Source: Daphnia pulex
Lineage: Eukaryota; Arthropoda; Branchiopoda; Diplostraca; Daphniidae
NCBI RefSeq assembly: GCF_021134715.1
Contig: NC_060022.1
Span: 3,353,001-3,417,000, forward strand
Reading direction: 5' to 3'
Length of the DNA: 64,000 nucleotides
The notes beneath the pieces were generated by a model. It saw nothing but the letters and a program-made list of their open reading frames with translations, did not search any database and had not been told where the DNA came from. A program made the translations under genes and the position numbers. This document shows, one piece after another, positions 37,339-56,792 of the stretch. Every line of letters starts with the position of its first letter. Within the stretch, counting starts at the first letter, position 1.

Positions 37339-37844
37339 TAGCGATTCTCAGCACATATGGTCAAGGGCACGTTAAGTAACCGACTATTAAATCTGATTCC
37401 TGTGAGTCTCAGTTCTTATTCAAGTTATTCTACTCTCACTATATCAACTCCCCCCCCCCCCCACATACAAAGGTAAAAGAAGAAATAAAGAAAGCAAGAA
37501 TAGAAAAATTTTCTGGGAACACCTGACTCATGATAACTACGATTTTCTTACTGCTGCTTTGTAATAACTACAAAAGTTGCAATACGCTCGTGTTAAAGTT
37601 ATTAGCTAGTCTACTAAATGATGATCGCCGATAAACTGTAGCATTTGGCCGTCAATACTTAAGCGACCGTGTTACAATTTCTTCATTTACCCTTTACAAG
37701 TGCATTATATCCCATGTAGTATTAAAATAACCTTCATTTTCTTAGACAAATACAATATTGTATTCTTGCAGTAATACAAATTCTGGAAATTTCAAGTGTA
37801 TCATTTTAACATTTACAAGTTGAATTTAAGTTCAATGGTGCAGA
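37339..37844. other. convergent 3' spacer, Ttd14 / CCCH protein
   Basis: 3'UTRs of two convergent genes. Contains a C homopolymer (about 37450-37462). No gene was recognised. Confidence 0.4.
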
Positions 37845-38507
37845 TTATGCCCCTTTACCTTTTTTTGCAGTGTAACAACTTTGACTGGTAGCAGAAATTG
37901 GTCTTTTTGTTGCATGAGAAGTGGTTTGAGATGTAATGACAGAGTCCTGATCATAATCAGAACTGCTTACACTTTGCTGATTTATTTCTTGATTTTGTTT
38001 CTTCTGCAAGAGCTCAGAGTCATGAGCAAAGACACAGTTTGACCCAAATCTGCACCTCCCTTTCCTATAGTTCCAGCAAATTTTTCTCCCATTGATTTCT
38101 TTGATGTCTTCAAGTTTGGGGGTGAATTTTACATGCTTTTCAAGTGTGCCCTTTTCTGCTTCCTCTGCTTCTTTGTATGGATTTGCAAACACAGATTTTC
38201 CTGACACTGAAGTCTCTGAACTGCGAAAAGGGTTTTTCAAGTTCTTTAAATGTTCATCTTGCAACGAAAAGTTATCTGCTTGATCGTTTTCTTCACTAAA
38301 AAATGAAATATTTAGAAATTTAAAAAATTCATAGAGAAATTTGTCATACCCACTACTACTATCATCAAAAACCTGAAAAAAATTATTTTTGATTTTTGAT
38401 TTCACAGGATCTTCAGCAAGTTCTGTTTGTGTTGATTCTTTTGTTTCCGTTCCAGAACTTTCCGAGCTATCCGATCCATAACCCACCAACAAATTTAACG
38501 AAGTCAT
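37845..38507 (-). CDS. CCCH zinc-finger protein, unnamed
   Basis: Starts MTSLNLLVGYGSDSSESS, an N-terminus seen in several nuclear proteins. It has one CCCH finger, CWNYRKGRCRFGSNCVFAHD (spacing C-x7-C-x5-C-x3-H), which in other proteins binds RNA, preceded by KHVKFTPKLEDIKEINGRKI. The C-terminal tail is Ser/Lys-rich. A 54-nt intron with good ends (GTATGA at 38349, TTTTTTAG at 38296) probably separates exons 38507-38350 and 38295-37845, giving 202 residues. Because 54 is a multiple of three and has no stop, the unspliced frame is also open (220 residues). A role in RNA processing is likely but not shown. Confidence 0.75.
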   Translation of the reverse strand: MTSLNLLVGYGSDSSESSGTETKESTQTELAEDPVKSKIKNNFFQVFDDSSSGYDKFLYEFFKFLNISFFSEENDQADNFSLQDEHLKNLKNPFRSSETSVSGKSVFANPYKEAEEAEKGTLEKHVKFTPKLEDIKEINGRKICWNYRKGRCRFGSNCVFAHDSELLQKKQNQEINQQSVSSSDYDQDSVITSQTTSHATKRPISATSQSCYTAKKGKGA

Positions 38508-39113
38508 CTAATTTTTTATCGTAGAAGCTTAACGAGTGCTTAATTTAAACTAAAGAAATGGTGAATTATTTAAAATTTTAGTAGATCTCTTAACTGACTT
38601 GCAGAACAATGTGTAGTTGTGTTGTGTACTGTACATTGTTGCAGACGACATTACCCAAAACACAAGAGAAGTCATAGGGTTACCCAGCCCTCTGTTGAAA
38701 AAGTTTAGAGACAGGTTTTTTTTTTCAAAGATAAGTGATCAGTAGTTTATTAAATATCAAAGTGTAAATCGTGATTGTTATTAGTATAGATCAGTACCAG
38801 CAAAATTGCAATTCAATCAACGTGTAATCGGAAGTTTGAAAGTGCATACTATCTCGGATTTTTTTAAAGAAACTTGCACACAAGGATTTAAGAACTAATT
38901 AACTACAGTTTTATTCGAACGCATCGAAAAGTCATGAATAGCTCAGGTTCAGAACGTAATGTTAGGGCGGGATTCAAAGAGAAACGTCGAAACGATACAG
39001 ACAAGAACACACCGAATGCACGACAGATTGGCCATCATTTAAATGTTTGTCCAGCCATAGGGCTAAGCAATGTGCAACTTAAAACACACAAAAAAAAAAC
39101 ACTGATGATTTTC
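38508..39113. other. intergenic: CCCH gene promoter and Hrb27C 3'UTR
   Basis: Upstream region of the CCCH gene and 3' flank of Hrb27C. No independent gene was recognised. Confidence 0.4.
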
Positions 39114-42100
39114 TCAAACGCCTCCTCGGCGATATGGGTGGTATTGAGATTGCGACGGCTGGTGGTGGTGACCACCTCCTCGTTGAGGACCCGGTCCTCC
39201 AGGGCCAGCAGCTCCGGCTCCTGCTCCAGGAACACCAAGACCATTACCGGCAGGTGCAACGCCAGGTGGTGGGACTCTTTCTGGATTTCCATAGCCTAAA
39301 AAAATAACCATAATTATCATAAAGATCCTTTTTTGTAAAAACTAAATTAACAATCACCTTGTCCACCTCCATATCCTTGAGCGTTAGCTTCTTGGGCGTA
39401 TCCTCCTCTGTATCCTTGGTTAACGTCCTTGGATAATAATAAAAAAAAAAACGATTGAATTCCTAAAAAAATGTAACATTTGACTCGCACAATTAACTTA
39501 CTGTTCCATAGCCATTAGTTCCGTATCCAGCACCGTACTGAGCAGGTTCAGCTTTTACTCCAGGAACTCCAGGTCCAGTAGGGGCAGCTGCGCCCGGAGG
39601 ACCACCATTAGTTGGGTTAGGACCTCTACCATACATATCGCCGTTGGGACCTGGGCCACCAGGTCCACCTCCTTGTGGGCCCGGTCCTCCCCAATTCCAG
39701 TTGTTGTATCCACCTTGTTGAGGTCCACCTTGAGGGCCTATATAGTTTAACACGTTCTTATTTTCATTCATCTACGCGGTATCAAAGACAATGTGATTCA
39801 TGGAAAAACTTCTATTTAGAAAATCTCAGCCAATTTATCTTCGAAATATATCCTGGAGAAGAAACAATCACTTTATCAGCATACACTTTATTACCATAGC
39901 CATAATTAGCTCCTGGTCCTCCTCCATATCCTCCCCACTGCCCTTGTGGGCCCCATCCTTGATATCCACCTTGGGGTCCATATCCATATCCACCTTGATT
40001 GGCAGGTCCACCCCATCCTTGATAACCACCACCCATGGGAGGGCCCATCGGTCCACCCATTGGGCCACCCATAGGACCCATACCCTAAATGGCAAAAACG
40101 CAAAAAAAAAAAAAGAAAAAAGAAAAACACAAATCGATTATTTAAAATCTGTTTGTAACTTAAGTTTGAGCAAGAAAGCTTAGTGACTTACCCCATGCAT
40201 TCCCATTCCCGGACCTTCCCATCCACCATTGTGTCCTCCACGTCTCATTCCACCAGATGATCCTCGAGTATCACGGGGCTCTGCTTTCTTGATTTCAACC
40301 TATGGTCCAAAAGAAATCTTTATTCCTTGTTTGATGACTAATGTTAATTCTAACATTAGAACGAATTATTATGCATTCATATTTTTTTAAAACAATAAAG
40401 AGAGCTCACCACCGACCTTAACTTGTTACATTATTGATAAGATTATCTATTGTTTTCTATGAGTTAATTACAATTACTATTTAGAAGACCAATAGATTGG
40501 TACAAAGACCAGCTTAACTCGACGGTTAGATACATTTTCTAAATAAACTTTAAAAATATATAAGATCAAGTGTCGGCGAGGTTTAAACAATGGTGAGCCC
40601 TGATTATTCATACTTCCGATTGCGTTTTTCACAAAGAGTAAGGGAGAGGGACATTGGTTGTTGTTTTGATGATAGAATACCTGCTTTCCATTGATTGAAA
40701 CATAGTGTTCACCAGTGCAGCGATCCACCGACTCCTCCGATTCAAAGGTCAAAAAGCCAAAGCCTGTCCCAAGGTTTTCCAAATTGCTTATTACACTTTT
40801 TTTATACCACTTTTCTTTACATCTTTCTTTGATCTCATTAATAATCATTAGAAGAAATCTTGGGACAGGCCTGACTAAATTATTTTTCAACCATAACTTT
40901 TGACTGTAGATCTGATGAGATTGATACCGGATTCTAATACTTGAAGAGAAATAAATCTAATACATCGTTAAAAACTAGAGTTGTGATTATGAAAGAAATA
41001 TTGACTCAACCCAATGGGTATGCCAATATTTAGTCAGATGTAAAACTTGTAAATCCACCCTCCCAAGTTCCTTAATGGCATATTATCTACTGTAATTCGC
41101 GGAAACTCTTTCACATGAGCAGTAGAAGTAAACGTGGATAGGAACTTAGCCATTTGCTTACCTATAGGAATAAAATAACCACACTATTAAAGTTAGCAAA
41201 GTTATCAAAAAAGGAATCCATCGAATCTTCGGAATATAACCACTTACACTTGCGTCATACGTTATGTAAGGACGTTCATAGTTTATTTACGCTGTTTTAA
41301 TTAACTTTAATACCCACTAATTGAGGAAAGTGACTCACCTCGAGATTTTTTCTTTTCTTGGTCGTACATGATAACGACTTCAGAGACCTTTCCGTACTGC
41401 GAGAAGAAGTTACGAAGATCTGTTTCTGTCAAGTTTGATGGAAGCCCACCTAAAAATACTTTGTAACCATTTCCTGTACCCATACTCCGGCGAGGAGCGC
41501 GTACCATTTCGGCACGTGGATTACAAGGTTTGGGGTCAATCTGCATAAACATAAAAATATGAGATCATAAAAAACAACCAAAAATGTAGAAAGAAATCAA
41601 ATATATATCTCAAGTTGAGATATAAACTTCAATTCCTTCCACTTCTATGTAGCAATACCGCGAAAGGAGATAAAATTATGTTAAACATTCTATCACCGCT
41701 CAGGTAGTGCAAATAAGAGTATGAAGAAAATATAAAAACTTACTGTGCGATTATCGAGTATATGGGGTGTGTTTTGTAGTACTAAACCAACATTGTTAGG
41801 ATCAGCAAATGTAATGAACCCAAACCCTCTCGATCTACCAGTTTCTGGGTTCTTCATTACCACACAGTCAACAACTTCACCATACTGACTGAAATATCGA
41901 AGCAAATTATCGCGCGTCGTTTCCCAGCTTAAACCTCCGATGAACATTTTACTAAAAAAACAAGATTCGTACCAAAAAATAGTAAATGGACGCAAATCAT
42001 GAAAAGCTTAGTGTACGGCGTCATGGATTTACATTCTCCCATGAACTTCACATGTCATATTATAAATGGAAAAAATTTCTTACCCTTGTTCATTCGAATT

Positions 42101-42142
42101 ATCACCACCTTCTTTTCCAGGGAATTTTTGTTGAGAGGCCAT
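39114..42142 (-). CDS. Hrb27C: hnRNP 27C / DAZAP1-type RNA-binding protein
   Basis: Two-RRM hnRNP that in flies acts in splicing, mRNA localisation and translational control. Nine exons: 42142-42084, 41951-41744, 41540-41339, 40763-40681, 40299-40192, 40084-39895, 39737-39502, 39427-39358, 39295-39114; 1338 nt, 445 residues. RRM1: MFIGGLSWETTRDNLLRYFS (RNP2) and SRGFGFITF (RNP1). RRM2: KVFLGGLPSNLTETDLRNFF and SRGFGFLTF, with RNP1 split by the 40764-41338 intron. The linker IDPKPCNP and the post-RRM2 VEIKKAEPRD match Hrb27C/DAZAP1. The tail is Gly/Pro/Gln-rich (GPMGGPMGGPMGPPMGGG), low-complexity and prion-like. Head-to-head with Prp19 across 420 bp. Confidence 0.93.
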
Positions 42143-42562
42143 TGTTCAGTTTAAATTGAATATAACAGTAAACGAATCTTTCAAATTTTCGAGGAGTGTT
42201 CGCACTGCGCTTGGGTTGGCTTCTTCAGTTGAGAAATGGGGGAAATGGCTGGCCCGGCATTTCAGTCAGTTTGCACCGTTGCCTGGACACTTTTTCTAGT
42301 TGAAAACTTGAAACTTAAATTATGAAATTATTACTTATAAAAAACTATGCTGTTTCTTTTACACATTCCAATAAAAAAATTTCTGAGTCTTAAAAAAATG
42401 ATTGGATTTTGAAAAGAAAAGAAAACTCGCACTGAGGAATGAAGCGCTTTATTGAATAGTGTAGTCTAGCAACTGTTTAGCCCTAAGCGAAGCGAACATA
42501 TGCATCTTGGCTTGTCGCACATTTTTGTGAAAAGTATATAAAAAAAGGTTACACGCTTCATC
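42143..42562. promoter_or_regulatory. bidirectional promoter, Hrb27C / Prp19
   Basis: 420 bp between divergent start codons of two RNA-processing genes. No TATA box at a convincing position was found. Confidence 0.5.
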
Positions 42563-44557
42563 ATGGCCCTCTGTTGTTCTCGTAATATTACATTTTCATT
42601 ATAAATATCAATTTAAAACCAATCCATTCTTCTGAGAAATTTGATATTTAATGTCTTATATCTCTTGCTTATATAGTGTCGAACGAAGTTCCCGAACATC
42701 CTGTGGTCTCACCGGTGTCAGGATCTGTGTTTGAACGTCGGCTGATTGAAAAGTACATTGCTGATAACGGGGTAGATCCCATCAATGGGAAAGAAATAAC
42801 TGTAGATCAACTTATTGAAATCAAAAGTAAGAAATTTTTTATCAAAGTTCCACAATGAATTTACATGTAATTGAAATTTTGTTTCTAGCCCCCCCAATTG
42901 TTAAGCCTAAAGTGCCATCTGCAACAAGCATTCCCGCCGTGCTTAAGTCTTTACAAGATGAATGGGATGCTGTCATGTTAAATTCCTTTACTTTGAGGCA
43001 ACAATTACAAACTGCTCGACAAGAATTGAGGTATTGACCAACTTAATTACACATGGAATTATTGTGCAAACATTCTCTTTCTATTTGTAGTCATGCTCTC
43101 TACCAACATGATGCTGCTTGTCGTGTTATTGCACGCCTCCACAAGGAAGTGTCTACAGCACGGGAAGCACTTGCAACTCTTAAGCCCCAGACTGGCTATG
43201 CTGCTGTATCTACACCATCTGTTGCTGCCTCAGTAAGAAAGCATTATGATATTTATTTGTATGTTATTTATGATAAATTTACTGATTTGATGTAAGGCTG
43301 AAGCGGGTGGTGTGGCAGCACAACCGATCGAGGCAGCTGGATTAACTCCGGAAATCATATCACAATTACAAGATAAAGCCACTGTTCTTACTCAAGAACG
43401 AAAACGTAGAGGCAAAACCATGCCCGAAGGCTTAGCTACAGCAGAAGCTTTGAAGGGATATAAAACTTTGGCATCTCATCCGGTAATGACATATAATTTT
43501 GAAATGTTATCCCATCTTCATGGATTGATTACATATAGGCTTTGCACAGTGCAAGTATGCCCGGAATTTTGACCATGGACGTTCACGCCGCCGATACTTC
43601 TCATATTTTGACTGGAGGTAACGATCGATGCGCTACAGTTTTTAACAAGGACACTGAGCAGGTTGTTGCTGTTCTCAAGGGACATACAAAAAAAGTTACC
43701 AAGGTGCTTTATCATCCAGAAGAGGTAATTTCATGTTTTCTTTTAATTTTCTCTTGATTTACTTTGTTATATGATACTAATATACCCCTTGAATCTGTTA
43801 TAGGAAGTCGCGATAACAGCATCTCCTGATGCGACGATTCGTGTTTGGAATATAACCGGCTCCTCACAATCTGCCATCATCCGTGCTCATGATGGCCCTG
43901 TCACAGGCTTGTCGCTCCACGCAACCGGAGAATATGTTTTGTCGACGTCACTGGATCAACACTGGGCATTTTCAGACATTCGCGTTGGGCGGTTGTTGAC
44001 AAAGGTTGCCGACACAGACGGAAATCCGCTTACGACAGCCCAGTTCCATCCAGATGGTCTCATTTTCGGCACTGGAACACAAGATTCACAGATCAAAATT
44101 TGGGATTTAAAAGAACAATCTAACGTGGCCAACTTTCCAGGTTTGGCTCTTTTAAAATAATCTTGTGATAAACATTAGCTTTACTATTACCATTTTTACA
44201 ATTACAGGTCATTCCGGTCCTATTGCGGCTTTGTCATTTTCAGAAAATGGTTACTATTTGGCTACAGCGGCAGAAGACTCTTGCGTCAAATTGTGGGATT
44301 TACGGAAATTGAAGAATTTTAAAACAATTCAGCTCGACGAAGGATACGAAGTTAAGGACTTGTGCTTCGATCAAAGCGGCACCTACCTTGCTGTGGCTGG
44401 TACCGACGTGCGTGTTTATCTCTGCAAGCAATGGGAAACTCTTAAGACTTTTAACGACCATACAGCATTGGCTATGGGAGTCCGTTTCGGCAACCATGCG
44501 CAGTCGATAGCGTCTGTGAGTATGGATCGTACGCTGAAAATTTATGGCATCGAGTGA
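42563..44557 (+). CDS. Prp19: Prp19, U-box E3 ubiquitin ligase of the NineTeen splicing complex
   Basis: Core of the NTC/Prp19 complex needed for spliceosome activation, and a ubiquitin ligase. Eight exons: 42563-42581, 42677-42826, 42889-43030, 43091-43232, 43297-43482, 43539-43724, 43804-44140, 44208-44557; 1512 nt, 503 residues, the usual family length. The N-terminus joins MALCCS to [20 protein letters not shown], the U-box. A coiled coil for tetramerisation follows ([40 protein letters not shown]). The C-terminus is a WD40 propeller with blades ending [30 protein letters not shown] and [11 protein letters not shown]. The 19-nt first coding exon was placed from the M-x-L-x-C-S-x-S-N-E-V-P consensus. 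Confidence 0.94.
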
Positions 44558-45322
44558 TTCACTGTATTCAATGTTGAGAGGGGATTTTTAAATGAACATT
44601 TTTCGTCTTATCCTTTTTTTTGCTGTAAGGTGTGCAAACCGCATCGAACTCTCGCCCTCACAAAAATACACGCGTTTCATTTTTCCCATCAAAAACAATT
44701 CTACGAGTGTATATCGATAGTTAAGTTTCCCGCGTTACTATCGATACATTAAATAAAACAAAAAGCTTCGAAATTTTGTCACTAGTGGCGTGGCAGTTCG
44801 CTTGGCATTTTCGCTTTCTTGAAGCATATCCCAATGGCGGCTTAGGCAATCGATGCATCGGCCGCTCCTTCGTACAGGGGTTTATGTATTTGGCCTAAAA
44901 TGCCGGTCGACTCTTGTAAACAAGGAATAGTGAGATCATACTACGTTAATTTCAAATTTCATAGTTCAAATTCTTCATATTGGATTGCTATCCTGAATCA
45001 AGATTTTTCCAGATAAAGTACGAGGTAAGTCGCCCAAAAACAGTTCCTTCAACCGTCGCTTCTATCAAGTTGCATTGTTGCATCTTTTGTAATTGGAAGC
45101 GTGGTTTTGTTGAATGAATAAAATTTTCTGCCCTTCAAAAAATTTGTCTTCTTTAATTTGACGCATTTTTTTTTCTCCCTAAAGAGTTGACACAACTACT
45201 TTAATTAGCTTACACATTAATCAGAACTGTTTTATGATGATTCATTTATTTGACAACTAGAACATGCCATTTGGTTTTTTTTTCCTGCTAAATATACTAT
45301 GCCATATTTAAATCAATGCAGA
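44558..45322. other. Prp19 3' flank and domino promoter / 5'UTR
   Basis: First part is the Prp19 3'UTR. From about 44700 it is the domino promoter (see DRE/E2F entry). A possible 5'UTR donor (TACGAG|GTAAGT near 45027) pairs with the AATGCAG acceptor just before the start codon at 45323. Confidence 0.5.
44712..44746. promoter_or_regulatory. DRE-E2F-DRE motif array upstream of domino
   Basis: Two perfect TATCGATA palindromes (44712-44719 and 44739-44746) flank TTTCCCGC (44726-44733). TATCGATA is the insect DRE bound by DREF and TTTSSCGC is the E2F consensus. They lie about 0.6 kb before the domino start codon and could also serve an unseen upstream transcription start. Confidence 0.6.
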
Positions 45323-53171
<7,849 letters not shown>

Positions 53172-53876
53172 AATCAGCTTCCGCCTCCTTGAATGGCAGT
53201 CGATAAAGGGTGCTTTGTGATATATCTATTTTTTTTTTTTTTACTTGCCATCTTCAAGACTTGAGTGAATTGCGACTTTTTTTTCTCTAACTTACCAACC
53301 CATCTCATTCACACCGAACACCGTTGATATCATTCATTTTAAATCTAAAACGAGCTCGTTTTGTTTCTGTCTTCTGTCTGGAAATAAAATGTAACCTTCC
53401 CATGTGTTTTTGAATCTTTATTTCTTGAGACTCACTCTACCAGCTGGTTTTGCATTGTGTGACCTCGTTTTGGTGTCTTGCACACTTATGCAAAGACAAA
53501 GAGACCTGTTTTTAACCTTGGGCCCCCTTTCTTTCATTTAAAAAAAAAAACGTCCATTTCCTGATTCCTAAAAAGAAATTTCTTGCTTCAAGTGCGAGCT
53601 TTATTTCGTTGGAATGGCACTGGCACTTGGAAACCTTTTTTTGTGTTCTCTCTCTTCCATTTCTCCTACGTAAAAGTATTCAAACGACTAAAAGAAAAGT
53701 AGACACCAAAACTGAGAGTTTTGCCATGCCAAACCTGAGACGTGAGCTCAAGAAATAAAGCCGGCACTTAAAAGCCATAATAAAACACGTAGGAAAAGCC
53801 GGGCAGCAGATTTTCTATTAGTCAAAAGTTAATTTTGAAGATGTATTAACTAATGCAACCCTAATTGGATTCACAG
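53172..53876 (+). other. domino short-isoform 3'UTR, intronic for the long isoform
   Basis: Contains poly(A) signals AATAAA at 53383-53388 and 53754-53759. The branch-point-like CTAAT and the acceptor ATTCACAG|AAG at 53876 mark the entry to the long-isoform exons. Confidence 0.55.
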
Positions 53877-56756
53877 AAGTGGATTTCCATGGACGGCCTA
53901 GAAGAAATGCCAGTAAGTAACGCTTTCCTTAACCCAATCGTTAAAATTGACAAAAACTTTTAGAAGCGTAGCTCAGTAAATATGAGGGTACTTGTGGGTG
54001 GGTTTGAATGAGAATTGCATTCGGGATAATAAGCGCCCGACATCGACAAATAATCATTTGCTGTCGCGTTTTGTACAAAAGATTTGGTGCCCTCCAACGC
54101 CTCCCCAAGACGACAGCGATGTGTACATGGACTACACACTGGGACACCTGTACGAAACTCGCATCATGGACGAGGCGTCTCTTCCTCCTGTTTACGTACG
54201 AAAGGAACTGAAACGGCCGCGTAAAGAATCCGTTCAAGCCCCACCTGATGATGGTGAATTACAATTTCATAACATAATAATCGTAGTATCCCTTTCAACT
54301 AAAAATGGCGTGTTACTTATGAAACCCAGGTCGGCGACCAGCCAAGGTTCGTAAAGAGGAAACCGTGTACGCTCCTCGTTCACTGTTCGATCGACCGTCG
54401 CCTGCTTTGGCCAAGCTGCGACGAGATCTTAAGCTACAAAAATTCCGAGGCATCGTCAGGCCTCCTATTCCACTTCCCAACTTGACTCTTAAAACGCCAG
54501 CATTACCAATTCGTCCGATCGAGGAAAATGAGAATACTCCGGAATGGCTCGTTCATGAGGATTGGATTCTGTTGCAGGCTGTCCAGAACTTGCTAGAATT
54601 ACCATTGAATCTAGTGATTCTGACGCCGGCTCACACCCCTAATTGGGACCTAGTGGCTGATATGGTAAACTCGTATTCACGTTCATACCGCTCACCCAAG
54701 CAATGCCGGAACAGGTTTGTCGCTTTAAATCCTTTCACTAGAAAAGTGTTTATCAGGTTTCTTTCCATTCAGGTATATCCACGTGATTCTGCCCAGAGAA
54801 GAGGGCAAGGCAGCCATTGACACGAGCCCTAAGAAAATTAAGAAAACGAAATCTTTGGTACGTGCGAAAAATGTCATTTCGTTGTTGAGATTTAAATTAT
54901 GATATGATATATTTTTTTTTTTAATATTTAGCAACCTCCCATTCCTACTAAAACTGGAAATAGGCAAATGCGAACGTCCCAGCTGGTTACCAGCGACAAT
55001 AATACCACATTTACCACCGTTTGGCATCAGAAATTTGAAACGCTGAAGAGTATTTTCCACAAGAAAGCTCCTACTAATAGGTTTTTTTAATTTGAGCTAC
55101 TTTACATTCTTGGTTTGATTTTGTATAATTTACATTTGTTAATTCATTCCTTCCGAAAAAGATCAATGTTGACTGGTAGCGGTGCATCGGCAAACCGAAG
55201 CGCGACCAATGCAAAGCACGCGCAAGTTCTCCTAGAAGCTGGCATCGCTTACGACACACCTTTAAATCCTGTTCAAGTTGCCGCTGTCCGTGCTGAGAGA
55301 ATCGCTCAGAAGCAGAAAGCAGCCGTTGCAATGGCTGAACAAGTTCAGGTGCAACAACAGCAGCAGAGATTGGCCAACTTAGCGTCCTCAGCATCTCCCG
55401 CTGTAAGCGGAACTCCTGGGGCGCCCAGCAGTCCCGCAACTACTGTCCGTGTTACGTCCACTGCCTCTCCGTCGACGTTGGCAGCCAATCCTATGGCTGG
55501 TGCTGCCACTGCTTCGACTCAGATGGGCTCTACTGTAGTCATGAACACAATTTCTTCTGCTTCATCGACCAACACACAACACACACTTCTGTTGCAAGGG
55601 TCGGGTGGCGCCAACATTCAGGGATCAGCGGTAGTTTATTTTTTCTATTTTTATTACATTTTTAATGTGATAAAAACATCTATTTTGGTTGGTTTGTACC
55701 CTACAGGTTCAACAACAAGTTGTACTTCAAAGTGCGACCGGTATACGTACTCAACGTCCATTAGGTACTTTAACCGTACAAGAAGTTGTTGCTGGAGCCA
55801 GTCCAGTGCGTACCCAACAGCAAGCAGGCACAATTGTTTCTGGAAGCCCGGCTGCTGGACAAACTGTGGTCACTGTTGGAAACTTGGCAGCTGTACAAGC
55901 GGCGGCTCACATGCTAGCATCCGCCGGTATAGCTGTTTCGGGGGCAGGAGTATTGAACACCGTCACTACTACTGCGGCAGGTGTCAACAAAGGAGCTTCA
56001 GTGACAGTCGTTCAGACCGGTGGGACTACTGTGGTCTCGCCGGCAACAGGAACAACCAAGACTCTCACACCGACGCAAATACAGTATTTACGGCAACAGG
56101 CATTGGTTAAACAGCAACAACAGCGACTTCAGGATCAGCAGTTAAAGAAGCTTCAGTTGGTTACGGTCGGTGGTACAGGGGCTGCAGGAGGTGCCTCTTC
56201 ACAGCTCACTGCGACCGGAGTGACAACAACGGGACAGAAAGTCCCATTGGTCGGGACCGTTTCAACTAGTTTGGCTGGAACAGCTTCCGCTTTAAGCTCT
56301 CTGAACACCGTACAGATTGCCGGTGAGTCTCTACCATTTTCCATTTGATTTGATCATTGTTTTCTTTTGTCGTTAATCCTATTTTTGTTTTATGTTATTC
56401 AGGCCAACCACAAGCTGGAGCGAGAACACAACTGCTTAAAGGCAATGCGACTACTGCTGCTTTGCTAGGAAAGGGAGGAACCGTCGCTAGAGCCATCGTG
56501 ACTGACTCCGAAATGGCTGCTTTGCTCAAACGGCAACAACAGATTCAGCAGCAACAACAGCAAAAAGCGGCAGCTGCAGCTGCCGCCAATGCCGGGTCGT
56601 CGGGTCTTCAATCTAATCTAGGACAACAACAAACGGTGCAGATTGGAACGGGTGCAAATTCAACCGGAATTACAACCGCTCAGTTCCTCGCACAAGCAGG
56701 TCTCCAGGTAAATATTCAATTCGAATAGAATAAATTACAACAAGATGTAGACGTGT

Positions 56757-56792
<36 letters not shown>

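Noticed and set aside
37450-37462. C homopolymer
   Set aside because: Simple slippage or sequencing-prone tract in a 3' spacer; nothing suggests function.
53964-54081. Alternative domino long-isoform acceptor at 53964 or 53987
   Set aside because: The first runs into an in-frame TGA. The second needs a poor acceptor and gives a less family-like junction than EEMP-IWCPPTPP from 54082.
56759-56788. T run of about 30 in a domino intron
   Set aside because: Looks like an extended polypyrimidine or slippage tract; not evidence of a retroposed element because there is no adjacent insertion or target duplication.
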